Below, piece by piece: positions 45,200-53,160 of a DNA stretch of 64,000 nt. Position 1 is the stretch's first letter. Every line of letters starts with the position of its first letter. Source of the stretch: Dissulfuribacter thermophilus. GTDB lineage: Bacteria > Desulfobacterota > Dissulfuribacteria > Dissulfuribacterales > Dissulfuribacteraceae. Made by a program: the position numbers and the translations under genes. Location: assembly GCF_001687335.1 (NCBI RefSeq), contig NZ_MAGO01000003.1, positions 62,001 to 126,000 of the forward strand, given 5' to 3'. A model generated the notes under the pieces. It searched no databases. It had not been told where the DNA came from and saw only the letters and a program-made list of their open reading frames with translations.

Positions 45200-45694
45200 T
45201 TAGTCCTCCATCTTCTCACCACAGTTCATACAGAACTTCGCGGTGATGGGGTTTGAAACACCACAGTGGGTGCACTCAGCTGTTCTTTTTACATTTTTCT
45301 TAGCTAGTTCACTCTCATGTTCCTTGCCCAGTACCTTTATCTCATAGTCCTTTATTGCCTCTTTCAAGGCCTTGGCTCCTAAGTTAGAGCAGTGCATCTT
45401 TTGCTTTGGAAGCCCATCAAGAGCCTCTGCAACTGCCTTATTTGTGATAGTCTTGGCCTCCTCAAGGGTTTTACCCTTGACCATCTCGCTGACCATACTT
45501 GAAACCGCAATGGCAGCCACACAACCAAAGGTTTTATATTTTACATCCTCAATTCTTCCGTCCTTGACCTTTATATAAAAGGTCATCATATCTCCACAGG
45601 CAGGATTTCCCACCTCTCCGACACCATCAGCTTGAGGAATTTCACCGGTATTTCTCGGATTAGAAAAATGCTCCATTACCTTCTGACTATACAT
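45200..45694 (-). CDS. iscU: IscU-type Fe-S scaffold fused to a C-terminal zinc ribbon
   Basis: 164 residues. The IscU/NifU-N domain (1-125) has the three cluster cysteines Cys33 (GNPACGD), Cys58 (KTFGCVA) and Cys102 (MHCSNL), and the release residue Asp35. After a charged linker the last 30 residues carry CTHCG...FCMNCG (Cys141, 144, 155, 158), a rubredoxin-like zinc ribbon not present in classical IscU. It lies between the Rrf2 regulator and the ferredoxin gene, with a normal ribosome site (AAAGGAGGA). Confidence 0.93.
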   Translation of the reverse strand: MYSQKVMEHFSNPRNTGEIPQADGVGEVGNPACGDMMTFYIKVKDGRIEDVKYKTFGCVAAIAVSSMVSEMVKGKTLEEAKTITNKAVAEALDGLPKQKMHCSNLGAKALKEAIKDYEIKVLGKEHESELAKKNVKRTAECTHCGVSNPITAKFCMNCGEKMED

Positions 45695-45723
45695 GATAGT
45701 TATCCTCCTTTTTTTGTCTACAA

Positions 45724-46128
45724 TTAACTACCTTTCTCTATCAATTTATTGAGACTTATCTTTTTTAACTCTTCAGAGATTATTTTATTTATTTTTATCC
45801 ACACATCTTTTGTCTCACAGTGCGGGAAACGGTCACAGTTTGGGTCGTCCTCAGTACACGGTGTAAGGGCATCCCCTTCTGTAACCTTTAAAATGTCAAA
45901 TACACTTATATCTTCAGGGGGCCGAGCAAGCATGTGTCCGCCTTTAACGCCCCTTACACTCTTTATGAGTCCGGCCTCTCTGAGCGGCATTACTATCTGC
46001 TCGAGATACTTAAGAGGCAGATCTTGACGCTTTGCAATTTCATTCAATTGAAGGGGACCCTTTTCATAATTTTTTGCGAGCTCTACCATGAGCCGTGTAC
46101 CATATCTGGTCCTAGTAGTAAGTTTCAT
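45724..46128 (-). CDS. Rrf2-family regulator, IscR-like
   Basis: 134 residues. The winged helix-turn-helix ([49 protein letters not shown]) is typical of Rrf2. Three cysteines, Cys91, Cys98 and Cys104 ([14 protein letters not shown]), are spaced nearly as in IscR, so an Fe-S cluster sensor is likely. It starts three bases after the iscS-like stop. I infer that it binds the TAGGAT half-sites at the operon promoter (47592-47635) and possibly their copy at 54933-54974. Confidence 0.92.
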   Translation of the reverse strand: MKLTTRTRYGTRLMVELAKNYEKGPLQLNEIAKRQDLPLKYLEQIVMPLREAGLIKSVRGVKGGHMLARPPEDISVFDILKVTEGDALTPCTEDDPNCDRFPHCETKDVWIKINKIISEELKKISLNKLIEKGS

Positions 46129-46131
46129 TAG

Positions 46132-47301
46132 TTATGCAGCCTCCTTCCACACTGGACTCATTTCCCTCAATCTCCTGGCCACCTGAGGCAAGACGTTTAG
46201 CACATGATCTACGTCCTCTGGGCTATTGGATTCATCCAAAGTAAACACCACTGAGCCCTGGGCCACCACATCTGAAAGTCCTATTGCGACAAGCACTGGC
46301 GATGTCTTTAAGGCCTTCGATGCACAGGCAGAGCCCGTGTTAGCGTATACATTGTTTGCACTGAGCATAAATATCAGGGCCTCTCCTTCTATACCTTCGA
46401 TACAAAAGCTCGCATGGTTTGGTAAGCGTTTTTCAGGATGCCCTGTAAAGTGGACCTTGGGTATAGAAGAGGTGACACCCTGAATCAGCCTGTCTCTAAG
46501 CGATGTGAGCTTTTTGGCCCTTTCTTCCAGATTCTTCACCCTCAACTCAGCTGCCTTTCCCAGTCCAATTATGCCAGGGACGTTTTCTGTGCCTGCCCTT
46601 CTGCCCCTTTCTTGAATACCGCCGTGTATGAGGGGCATGAGCCTTGTATTTTTCTTGAAGTATAGAGCACCCGTTCCCTTTGGGGCTCCAAGACTTATTC
46701 CAGAAAGGCTCAAAAGGTCTATTCCCAGCTCTTTTACGTCCACTGGTATGTTTCCCACAGTAGCAACTGCATCTGTATGGAAAAATGATCCGTTTTCATG
46801 AGCGATCTCACAAAGTTCTTTTATAGGTTCAATTGTACCTATCTCATTGTTAGCGTGCATTATAGAGACTAGTACAGTATCCGGACTAATAGCCTTTTTT
46901 AGCCTTTCAGGATCAACCAGTCCGTATCTATCCACAGGGAGAAAAGTTACTTCATAGCCGAGCCGCTCAAAAAATCGTGCAGAATTTAGCACTGAGTGGT
47001 GTTCTATGGCAGATACTATTATCCTTTTCCCCTTTTTTGGATTTGCAAAGGCTATTCCCTTTATTGCCAGATTATTGGCCTCTGCCCCTGAAGAGGTAAA
47101 TACTATCTCATCAGGCTCTGCATTTATAAGGTCAGCTACCTTTTCTCTGGCATCCTCGATGGCATCCTTGACCCTGCTGCCAAGGTCATATACCACGGAA
47201 GGATTCCAAAATACCTCATCCAAATAGGGCATCATTGCCTCTTTGACCTCTGGAGAAAGAGAGGTAGCCGATGCATGATCCATATATACAATGCGTTCCA
47301 T
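46132..47301 (-). CDS. IscS/NifS-like protein lacking the PLP-binding lysine
   Basis: 389 residues with the full cysteine desulfurase fold. The stretch that normally reads SGHK(x)2xPKG reads SGISLGAPKG, so Lys is Ser203 and the preceding His is Ile202. The substrate-carboxylate Arg region (FSLGR in relatives) reads FTLDES; DAVQ reads DAVA180. The active Cys326 loop (GSACAS) and His101 are kept. The frame is clean and the text highly ordered, so this is not a decaying gene. I infer a non-PLP partner of IscU. Archaeoglobus fulgidus IscS, from a sulfate reducer, is reported also to lack this lysine. It lies two bases after tusA. Confidence 0.9.
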   Translation of the reverse strand: MERIVYMDHASATSLSPEVKEAMMPYLDEVFWNPSVVYDLGSRVKDAIEDAREKVADLINAEPDEIVFTSSGAEANNLAIKGIAFANPKKGKRIIVSAIEHHSVLNSARFFERLGYEVTFLPVDRYGLVDPERLKKAISPDTVLVSIMHANNEIGTIEPIKELCEIAHENGSFFHTDAVATVGNIPVDVKELGIDLLSLSGISLGAPKGTGALYFKKNTRLMPLIHGGIQERGRRAGTENVPGIIGLGKAAELRVKNLEERAKKLTSLRDRLIQGVTSSIPKVHFTGHPEKRLPNHASFCIEGIEGEALIFMLSANNVYANTGSACASKALKTSPVLVAIGLSDVVAQGSVVFTLDESNSPEDVDHVLNVLPQVARRLREMSPVWKEAA

Positions 47302-47302
47302 T

Positions 47303-47560
47303 TTACTCCACCTCCTTTACCTTTCTTATGTAGAGCTTGTAACAATCATCATCTTCCTCAATACCTATAAATTCCTGACCACTTTTCTGGCACCACTGGG
47401 GAATGTCTTCCAGGGCACCATCATAATCAGTCAATATCTCAAGGACCTGGCCTGTCTTAAGACTCTTTAGTTTCTCTCCAGGTTCTATAAGATGCAGTGG
47501 ACACATTCTGCATACAAGATCCAGGGTGTCGTCCGCCTTTATGCCCTGAACAAATTTCAT
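47303..47560 (-). CDS. TusA/SirA-family sulfur carrier-like protein
   Basis: 85 residues, the usual TusA size. The N-terminal text LDLVCRMCPLHLIEPGEKLKSL corresponds to the TusA motif with the conserved Cys-Pro, but the second Pro of CPxP is His here. GQVLEILTDYDGALEDIPQWCQKSGQEFIGIEE is typical of the fold. As the first gene of the operon it may bring sulfur to the IscU/IscS-like pair. A good ribosome site (TAGGAGG) precedes the ATG. Confidence 0.9.
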   Translation of the reverse strand: MKFVQGIKADDTLDLVCRMCPLHLIEPGEKLKSLKTGQVLEILTDYDGALEDIPQWCQKSGQEFIGIEEDDDCYKLYIRKVKEVE

Positions 47561-47591
47561 ATTTTTTCCTCCTAAATCCCTATTTTTTCAG

Positions 47592-47635
47592 TAGGATATT
47601 TTATGACATAAAATCCTATTGTCAAGGTAGGATTT
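47592..47635 (-). promoter_or_regulatory. isc operon promoter with three TAGGAT half-sites
   Basis: Minus strand: TTGACA (47625-47620), 16-base spacer, TAAAAT (47603-47598); start expected near 47591, a leader of about 30 bases. Half-sites TAGGAT occur at 47592-47597 and 47628-47633, and inverted (ATCCTA) at 47613-47618. AAATCCTA and TAGGATTT form a perfect 8-9-8 dyad over the -35; the other pair flanks the -10. This is a good repressor operator, most simply for the operon's own Rrf2 protein. Confidence 0.7.
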
Positions 47636-47777
47636 AAAAAATTATGGCAATAATGGAACCAACCTAAAGGAGGTTGTAAACAACTTATTTTTAAAAGATG
47701 TCTTTTATTGCGTAGGAGTGAATTATACGATTGCTACTGATTGATACAACACTTCATGACTTTATTGATTAAAGAAA

Positions 47778-48551
47778 TCAGATCTTGGAAGGACCAAACT
47801 GCCTTACAAGGTCATGGTACTTGAGGAATTTACCTCCAAAAATATCTAGAGCACTTCCAACAGTAAAATCAATACGTCCCCTTCCTATCTCTTCGATCTC
47901 CTGAATATCTTTAATAGAACGAATGCCTCCAGCATAGGTTGTGGGGATTGGTGAGTATTTTCCTAAGATTTCCACAAGTTCCCTTTCTATGCCAGCACAT
48001 TTGCCCTCAACGTCTACTCCATGCACTAGGAACTCGAGACAAAATCCTCCAAGATATTCAAGGGTCTTGGCATCCACCTTAAGTTCTGTAAAACGTTGCC
48101 ACCTATCCGTTACCACATAGTAATTACCATCTTCACGCTTTCTACAGCTTAAATCCAGTACGAGTCTCTCTTTTCCAATGCCGGAAATTAACTTCTTTAA
48201 ATTCTCTTCATGGAATTTCCCATTGGAGAAACAAAAGGAGGTTACGATCACAGCCTCTGCTCCGGCATCAAGCCAGTAACTTGCATTTCCATCTGTTATT
48301 CCACCACCTATTTGCATACCACCGGGCCATGCACTAAGAGCCTCTAAAGCACTGGCCTCATTTCCAGGGCCAAGCATAATCACATGCCCACCTCTTAGCC
48401 CATCTCTTTTGAATAGCTCCGCGTAGTAGGAAGGTGGCTTTTCAGAAACAAAATTCTCTCTTGGGCCTATGCCTTCACTATCCCTTAGAGTTGATCCAAT
48501 GATCTGTTTTACCTTTCCCTCATGAAGGTCAATACAGGGTCTAAAGCGCAT
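47778..48551 (-). CDS. hisA: Eukaryotic-type HisA (phosphoribosyl-formimino-AICAR isomerase)
   Basis: Isomerises ProFAR to PRFAR in histidine synthesis. 257 residues that resemble yeast His6 rather than the usual bacterial HisA: FRPCIDLHEGKVKQIIG, NFVSEKPPSYYAELFKRD, GGHVIMLGPGNE, QIGGGITDGNASYWLDAGAEAVIVTS, VLDLSCRK, YAGGIRSIKDI and FTVGSALDIFGG. It starts one base after the cusA stop, at the end of the copper-efflux operon, away from any his cluster. Bacterial members of this subgroup are known; horizontal spread is likely. Confidence 0.88.
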   Translation of the reverse strand: MRFRPCIDLHEGKVKQIIGSTLRDSEGIGPRENFVSEKPPSYYAELFKRDGLRGGHVIMLGPGNEASALEALSAWPGGMQIGGGITDGNASYWLDAGAEAVIVTSFCFSNGKFHEENLKKLISGIGKERLVLDLSCRKREDGNYYVVTDRWQRFTELKVDAKTLEYLGGFCLEFLVHGVDVEGKCAGIERELVEILGKYSPIPTTYAGGIRSIKDIQEIEEIGRGRIDFTVGSALDIFGGKFLKYHDLVRQFGPSKI

Positions 48552-51500
48552 CTACATTTCCCCTTTCCTCTTAAGTGCCTCACGTCCCTCTAGTAATAGA
48601 CCATAAATGAGTGGGAGAACAAGCAATGAAAGGAGCGTGGTACTCACCATGCCGCCCACCATTGGTGCTGCAATGCGCTGCATAGTCTGTGAACCAGCCC
48701 CTCCTCCCATCATTATGGGTATCAATCCAAGGGTTATTGCTGTGGCCGTCATAACAATAGGCCTTACGCGCTCAGAAGTCCCCTTTAGCACAGCGGCCTT
48801 TATCTCGTCTCTGGAGAGAACTCCCCCTGATTTTGTCATCCTCATCTTTTCCACTTCATGATCGATAAAGGTCAGTACCAGAACACCAATCTCTGTTGCA
48901 ACCCCTGCAAGGGCAATGAATCCAACGGCAACAGCAACAGAAAAATTGTATCCAAGGACGTATATGAGCCATATCCCTCCAATGAGGGCAAAAGGAATAG
49001 AGGTCATCACTATAAGGGGCGCTGATATGTTCCTGAAGTTAAAGTAGAGAAGTAGAAAAATAAGTACGAGGGTTGCAGGGACTACGAACTTCAGCTTTTT
49101 CATTGCACGCTCCATATATTCAAACTGTCCTGACCAAGAGATAGCATAGTTAGGAGGAAGCTTAATGCGGCTTTGAATCAGTCCCTTGGCCTTTTCTACG
49201 AATCCACCTATGTCCGATGTGCTGATGTCAACGTAGACCCAGGCATTTGGCCTTGCATTTTCAGTCTTAATGACCGGAGCACCCCTTGTAAGGCTAATCT
49301 TTGCCACTTCCCCAAGAGGGATCTGGGCCCCAGTCGGAGTGGGCACGAGCACCCTTTTGATGGTATCAATAGAGGTCCTAAAGTCCCTCGGATACCTTAA
49401 GTTGACTGGATAGCGTTCCAGCCCCTCAACGGTCTCTGTTATCTTCATTCCTCCAATTGCACTGGTAATCACACTTTGAATGGTCTTCACAGAAAGCCCG
49501 TACTGGGCTGCCTTGTCTCTCAGTATCTCAATATCGAGAAAATACCCACCCTGGGCCCTATCGCCATAAGCAGAGATTGTCTCTGGCAACTCTTTCATAA
49601 GTGACTCGATCTTTTTTGACAGATCCTCAAGGACCCCTAGGTCAGGCCCACTTATCTTTATACCAATGGGCGTCTTTATACCTGTGGAGAGCATGTCTAT
49701 CCTGGTCTTGATTGGCATGGTCCACGTATTTGAAAGGCCAGGGATCTGGAGTTCCTTATCCATCTTTTTCATGACATCCTGGGTGGTCATGGAAGGATCT
49801 GGCCACTTTTCCCTTGGTTTCAACCTAACAACTGTCTCTATCATAGACAGTGGTGCTGGGTCAGTTGCGGTTTCAGCGCGTCCAACCTTGCCAAATACAC
49901 TCTCTACCTCTGGAAATTCTTTTAAAATCCTATCAGTCTGTTGAAGAAGCTCTTTTGCCTTTGTGATGGAAATCCCTGGGAAGGTTGTTGGCATATAGAG
50001 GATGTCACCTTCATCAAGGGGTGGCATAAATTCTGAACCTATGTGTCTTAAAGGATACATGGTGGCCCCAAGAAGGGTTAGAACTGCAAGTAAGATCATC
50101 CATCTGACCTTCATACATCCCTTGAGCACTGGCCGGTGAATGAAGTGAAGGAATCGATTCAGTGGATTTTTTGCCTCTTCAACAATTCTCCCCCTTATAA
50201 AAAAACCCATCAGTGCTGGGACGAGAGTGATTGCAAGGAGTGCGGCCCCTGCCATGGCATATGTCTTGGTAAATGCCAGGGGCTTAAAGAGCCTTCCCTC
50301 TTGGGCCTCAAGACTGAATATTGGCATAAATGAAAATGTTATTATAAGTAGCGAAAAGAAGAGCGCTGGCCCTACCTCTTTGGCGGCCTCCCCTATTACC
50401 TCCCAACGTCGTTTGGCGCTGACACCTGTCCCTTTTAGCATGCCATGGGCCTCAAGGCGTTTGTGGGCATTTTCTATCATGACTATTGCCCCATCCACCA
50501 TTGCACCTATCGCTATGGCGATACCCCCAAGGCTCATGATATTTGCATTTATTCCCTGGACCTTCATTATGATAAAGGCAAATAAGATCCCAAGGGGAAG
50601 AGTGAGTATAGCCACAAGGCTTGAACGAATGTGAAACAAAAAGACTACACATACAATACTGACGACAATACACTCTTCAATAAGCTTTTCCTTAAGGCTG
50701 GCTATGGCCCTCTCTATAAGAGAGCTTCTATCATAGACAGTCACGATCTCCACCCCTTCAGGTAGCCCAGGGGCGAGTTCCTTGAGTTTTTCTTTTACCT
50801 TCTCTATGGTCAAAAGGGCGTTTTCTCCAGTCCTCATGACGACTATACCACCAACTACCTCACCATCACCATTGAGATCCGCAAGGCCTCGCCTCAATTC
50901 CGGGCCAAGCCTTACATTTGCCACATCTTTCAAGAGAAGGGGAGTGCCGGAATCGGTAATCCTTAGAGGAATATTCTCAATGTCCTCTATGCCACGGATA
51001 TAACCCTTAGCCCTCACCATATACTCTGTCTCTGATAGCTCGATTAACCTTCCACCTGTATCCTGATTTGCAGCCTTGATGGCATCTCGTACAACAGTTA
51101 TGGGGATCTTGTAAAATGCAAGGGCATTGGGATCCACTACAATCTGATACTGCTTTACAAAGCCTCCAATCGAGGCAACCTCTGAGACACCAGGCACTGT
51201 CTGAAGCTGATATTTTAAGAACCAGTCCTGCAGAGATCTCAGCTCTGAAAGATCATGTTTTCCACTCCTGTCTACAAGGGCATATTCGTAGACCCATCCG
51301 ACCCCTGTGGCATCTGGTCCAAGGGTTGGATTTACTCCATCTGGGAGCCTATTTTTTACAAAATTTAAGGCCTCAAGCACCCTTGACCTTGCCCAATAAA
51401 GATCCGTACCATCTTCAAAGATGATATAGACAAAGGAGAGCCCGAAAAATGAATAGCCGCGCACCACCTCTGCCTTTGGGACAGATAGCATGGCAGTGGA

Positions 51501-51707
51501 AAGCGGATAAGTGACCTGGTCTTCTACAACCTGTGGGGCCTGCCCAGGATATTCTGTGAAAACAATAACCTGCGTATCAGACAGATCTGGTATTGCGTCA
51601 AGGGGAATAGTCTTGAGTGCCCAAATCCCTAGAAAGAATAAAAATGCCCCTCCAAGCAATACAAGGAACCTATCTCGGATGGATGCTGCTATAATTGCCT
51701 TAATCAT
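48552..51707 (-). CDS. cusA: CusA-type RND copper/silver efflux pump
   Basis: 1051 residues, the inner-membrane trimer of a CusCBA system. Twelve membrane helices are apparent. Heavy-metal RND signatures: IPLDAIPDLSDTQVIVFTEYPG, GAMVDGAIVMIENAHKRLE (Asp proton-relay region), FMPPLDEGDILYMPTTFPG and GSEFMPP; methionine content in the periplasmic part fits Cu/Ag. Downstream of cusB with a MITE-like element between, and followed directly by hisA. Substrate choice between Cu(I)/Ag(I) and divalent metals is inferred from the neighbours and the cusB tail. Confidence 0.93.
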   Translation of the reverse strand: MIKAIIAASIRDRFLVLLGGAFLFFLGIWALKTIPLDAIPDLSDTQVIVFTEYPGQAPQVVEDQVTYPLSTAMLSVPKAEVVRGYSFFGLSFVYIIFEDGTDLYWARSRVLEALNFVKNRLPDGVNPTLGPDATGVGWVYEYALVDRSGKHDLSELRSLQDWFLKYQLQTVPGVSEVASIGGFVKQYQIVVDPNALAFYKIPITVVRDAIKAANQDTGGRLIELSETEYMVRAKGYIRGIEDIENIPLRITDSGTPLLLKDVANVRLGPELRRGLADLNGDGEVVGGIVVMRTGENALLTIEKVKEKLKELAPGLPEGVEIVTVYDRSSLIERAIASLKEKLIEECIVVSIVCVVFLFHIRSSLVAILTLPLGILFAFIIMKVQGINANIMSLGGIAIAIGAMVDGAIVMIENAHKRLEAHGMLKGTGVSAKRRWEVIGEAAKEVGPALFFSLLIITFSFMPIFSLEAQEGRLFKPLAFTKTYAMAGAALLAITLVPALMGFFIRGRIVEEAKNPLNRFLHFIHRPVLKGCMKVRWMILLAVLTLLGATMYPLRHIGSEFMPPLDEGDILYMPTTFPGISITKAKELLQQTDRILKEFPEVESVFGKVGRAETATDPAPLSMIETVVRLKPREKWPDPSMTTQDVMKKMDKELQIPGLSNTWTMPIKTRIDMLSTGIKTPIGIKISGPDLGVLEDLSKKIESLMKELPETISAYGDRAQGGYFLDIEILRDKAAQYGLSVKTIQSVITSAIGGMKITETVEGLERYPVNLRYPRDFRTSIDTIKRVLVPTPTGAQIPLGEVAKISLTRGAPVIKTENARPNAWVYVDISTSDIGGFVEKAKGLIQSRIKLPPNYAISWSGQFEYMERAMKKLKFVVPATLVLIFLLLYFNFRNISAPLIVMTSIPFALIGGIWLIYVLGYNFSVAVAVGFIALAGVATEIGVLVLTFIDHEVEKMRMTKSGGVLSRDEIKAAVLKGTSERVRPIVMTATAITLGLIPIMMGGGAGSQTMQRIAAPMVGGMVSTTLLSLLVLPLIYGLLLEGREALKRKGEM

Positions 51708-51753
51708 TTAGCTTTTTGCCCTCTCTCGCCTATTTGAACTCCTTCGATTGAAG

Positions 51754-51814
51754 CCTAAATCCTGCAATTGACGAGTTTGCCCTTTTTGCCCCCTTTTGCC
51801 GTGCAGGATTTAGG
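51754..51814 (-). mobile_element. MITE-like element copy 3 (61 bp, imperfect TSD TGAAG/TGAAC)
   Basis: Ends CCTAAATCCTGCA and TGCAGGATTTAGG are perfectly inverted. Flanks TGAAG (51749-51753) and TGAAC (51815-51819) agree at four of five. The interior is the inverse complement of copy 1 with a 13-base shorter middle. It sits in the cusB-cusA spacer and would form a hairpin in the operon mRNA. Confidence 0.8.
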
Positions 51815-51822
51815 TGAACGAT

Positions 51823-53160
51823 TTAATCCTTCATATTCGAGGCATGATTTTTCATGTGATGGTGCATTTTCATATTCCCAGCCTTTTTATTGGCAGTGGG
51901 CTCCATCATTTTTAAGGCGGCCTCCTTTAGGCTGGACTCAGAATCTATGAGAAATTGTCCAGACACCACCACCTCTTCTCCATGGGAGAGACCTTTAAGA
52001 ACTTCAACAAGGTCATTTGCCTCAAGCCCCAGGCTAACAGCTCTTGGCTCAAACTTACCTGGCTCTCTCATTACAAAAACGTGTTCGTGTTTTCCTGTCC
52101 TCAACACCGCCTCTTTGGGTATTACGAGGACCTCCCCATGTGCAGCAGAATGGACTGTTACCGTGGCATACATACCAGGTCTTATAGTAAGATCCGGGTT
52201 TTTTAGTATTATCCTTGCATTGACAGTCCGGGTCTTCTTATCCACAACTGGATAAATATAATCAATTTTACCCTCAAATTTCCCTTTATTTATACCTTTT
52301 ATCTCAATTAGCGCCCTATTTCCCACTTTTATCCATGGAAGTTCTTCTTCAAAAAATGACGCTAGCACCCACACTGTCCTCAAGTCCGCTATCTCATAGA
52401 GGATGGTCTTGGGCGTAATGAAGGACTTGGGCCTTACCCTGATCTTGGTCACGATGCCATCTGCTGGGGCTTCAATTGGGACGACCTTTTTAGTAATCTT
52501 TGTCTTCTTTAAGTCTTCAATGAACCAATCAGGAAGGCCAAATAGCTCAAGCCTCTTTTTAGAGGCCATCAAAAGTGCCTTTGCATCCTTTATGACCTCT
52601 TTACTTCCCTCTGAGACAGCGCTCAAATTCCTCAGAGCCATTATGAATTCTGCCTCTGCGGTTACTATTTCCGGTGAATAGACGTATAAGAGGACTTCTC
52701 CCTTTTTTACCCAGTCTCCAGTCCTTTTAACCTTTATATCCTCGACCCATCCATTAAACTTCGCATGGACCATAAAAAGACCATCTTCATCAGTAGAGAC
52801 TATGCCATAGGTAGTGATCTCCTTTGAAAGCTCCTTCATGCTCACCTTTTGTGTACGGACTCCCATTTTCTGCATGGTTACAGGGTCGATGACCACGGTA
52901 CCTGGTGTGGTGCTGGTCCCCCCTTGGAGATCTTCAGGATACACAGGGATGTAATCCATACCCATCTCATCTTTTGCTGGCACAGGAGAGGTTATAGCAG
53001 GATTCATTGGATTCCTGTAAAAAAGAGGCTTTCTTTCCCCTACTGTGGGGGAAGTGGATGTAGCTTTTTGTTCCACAAAAAAGTAGCCTCTTCCTAAATA
53101 CCCCGCCAATAAGCCAAGAGAAAAAACTACAATAAATAGAACTGTCCTAAAGGCCATCAT
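51823..53160 (-). CDS. cusB: CusB-type periplasmic adaptor with metal-binding ends
   Basis: 445 residues: N-terminal anchor (about 5-25), then the metal-binding motif YRNPMNPAITSPVPAKDEMGMDYIPVY (residues about 48-75) seen in CusB-like adaptors, then the hairpin/lipoyl/barrel domains (VHAKFNGWVEDIKVKRTGDWVKKG, IEAPADGIVTKIRVRPKSFI). The C-terminal tail KKAGNMKMHHHMKNHASNM is rich in His and Met and should bind Cu/Ag. It overlaps cusC by four bases. Confidence 0.93.
   Translation of the reverse strand: MMAFRTVLFIVVFSLGLLAGYLGRGYFFVEQKATSTSPTVGERKPLFYRNPMNPAITSPVPAKDEMGMDYIPVYPEDLQGGTSTTPGTVVIDPVTMQKMGVRTQKVSMKELSKEITTYGIVSTDEDGLFMVHAKFNGWVEDIKVKRTGDWVKKGEVLLYVYSPEIVTAEAEFIMALRNLSAVSEGSKEVIKDAKALLMASKKRLELFGLPDWFIEDLKKTKITKKVVPIEAPADGIVTKIRVRPKSFITPKTILYEIADLRTVWVLASFFEEELPWIKVGNRALIEIKGINKGKFEGKIDYIYPVVDKKTRTVNARIILKNPDLTIRPGMYATVTVHSAAHGEVLVIPKEAVLRTGKHEHVFVMREPGKFEPRAVSLGLEANDLVEVLKGLSHGEEVVVSGQFLIDSESSLKEAALKMMEPTANKKAGNMKMHHHMKNHASNMKD

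Noticed and set aside
44859-45203. 114-codon plus-strand frame
   Set aside because: It runs antisense through the ferredoxin gene and the isc terminator and shows no family features.
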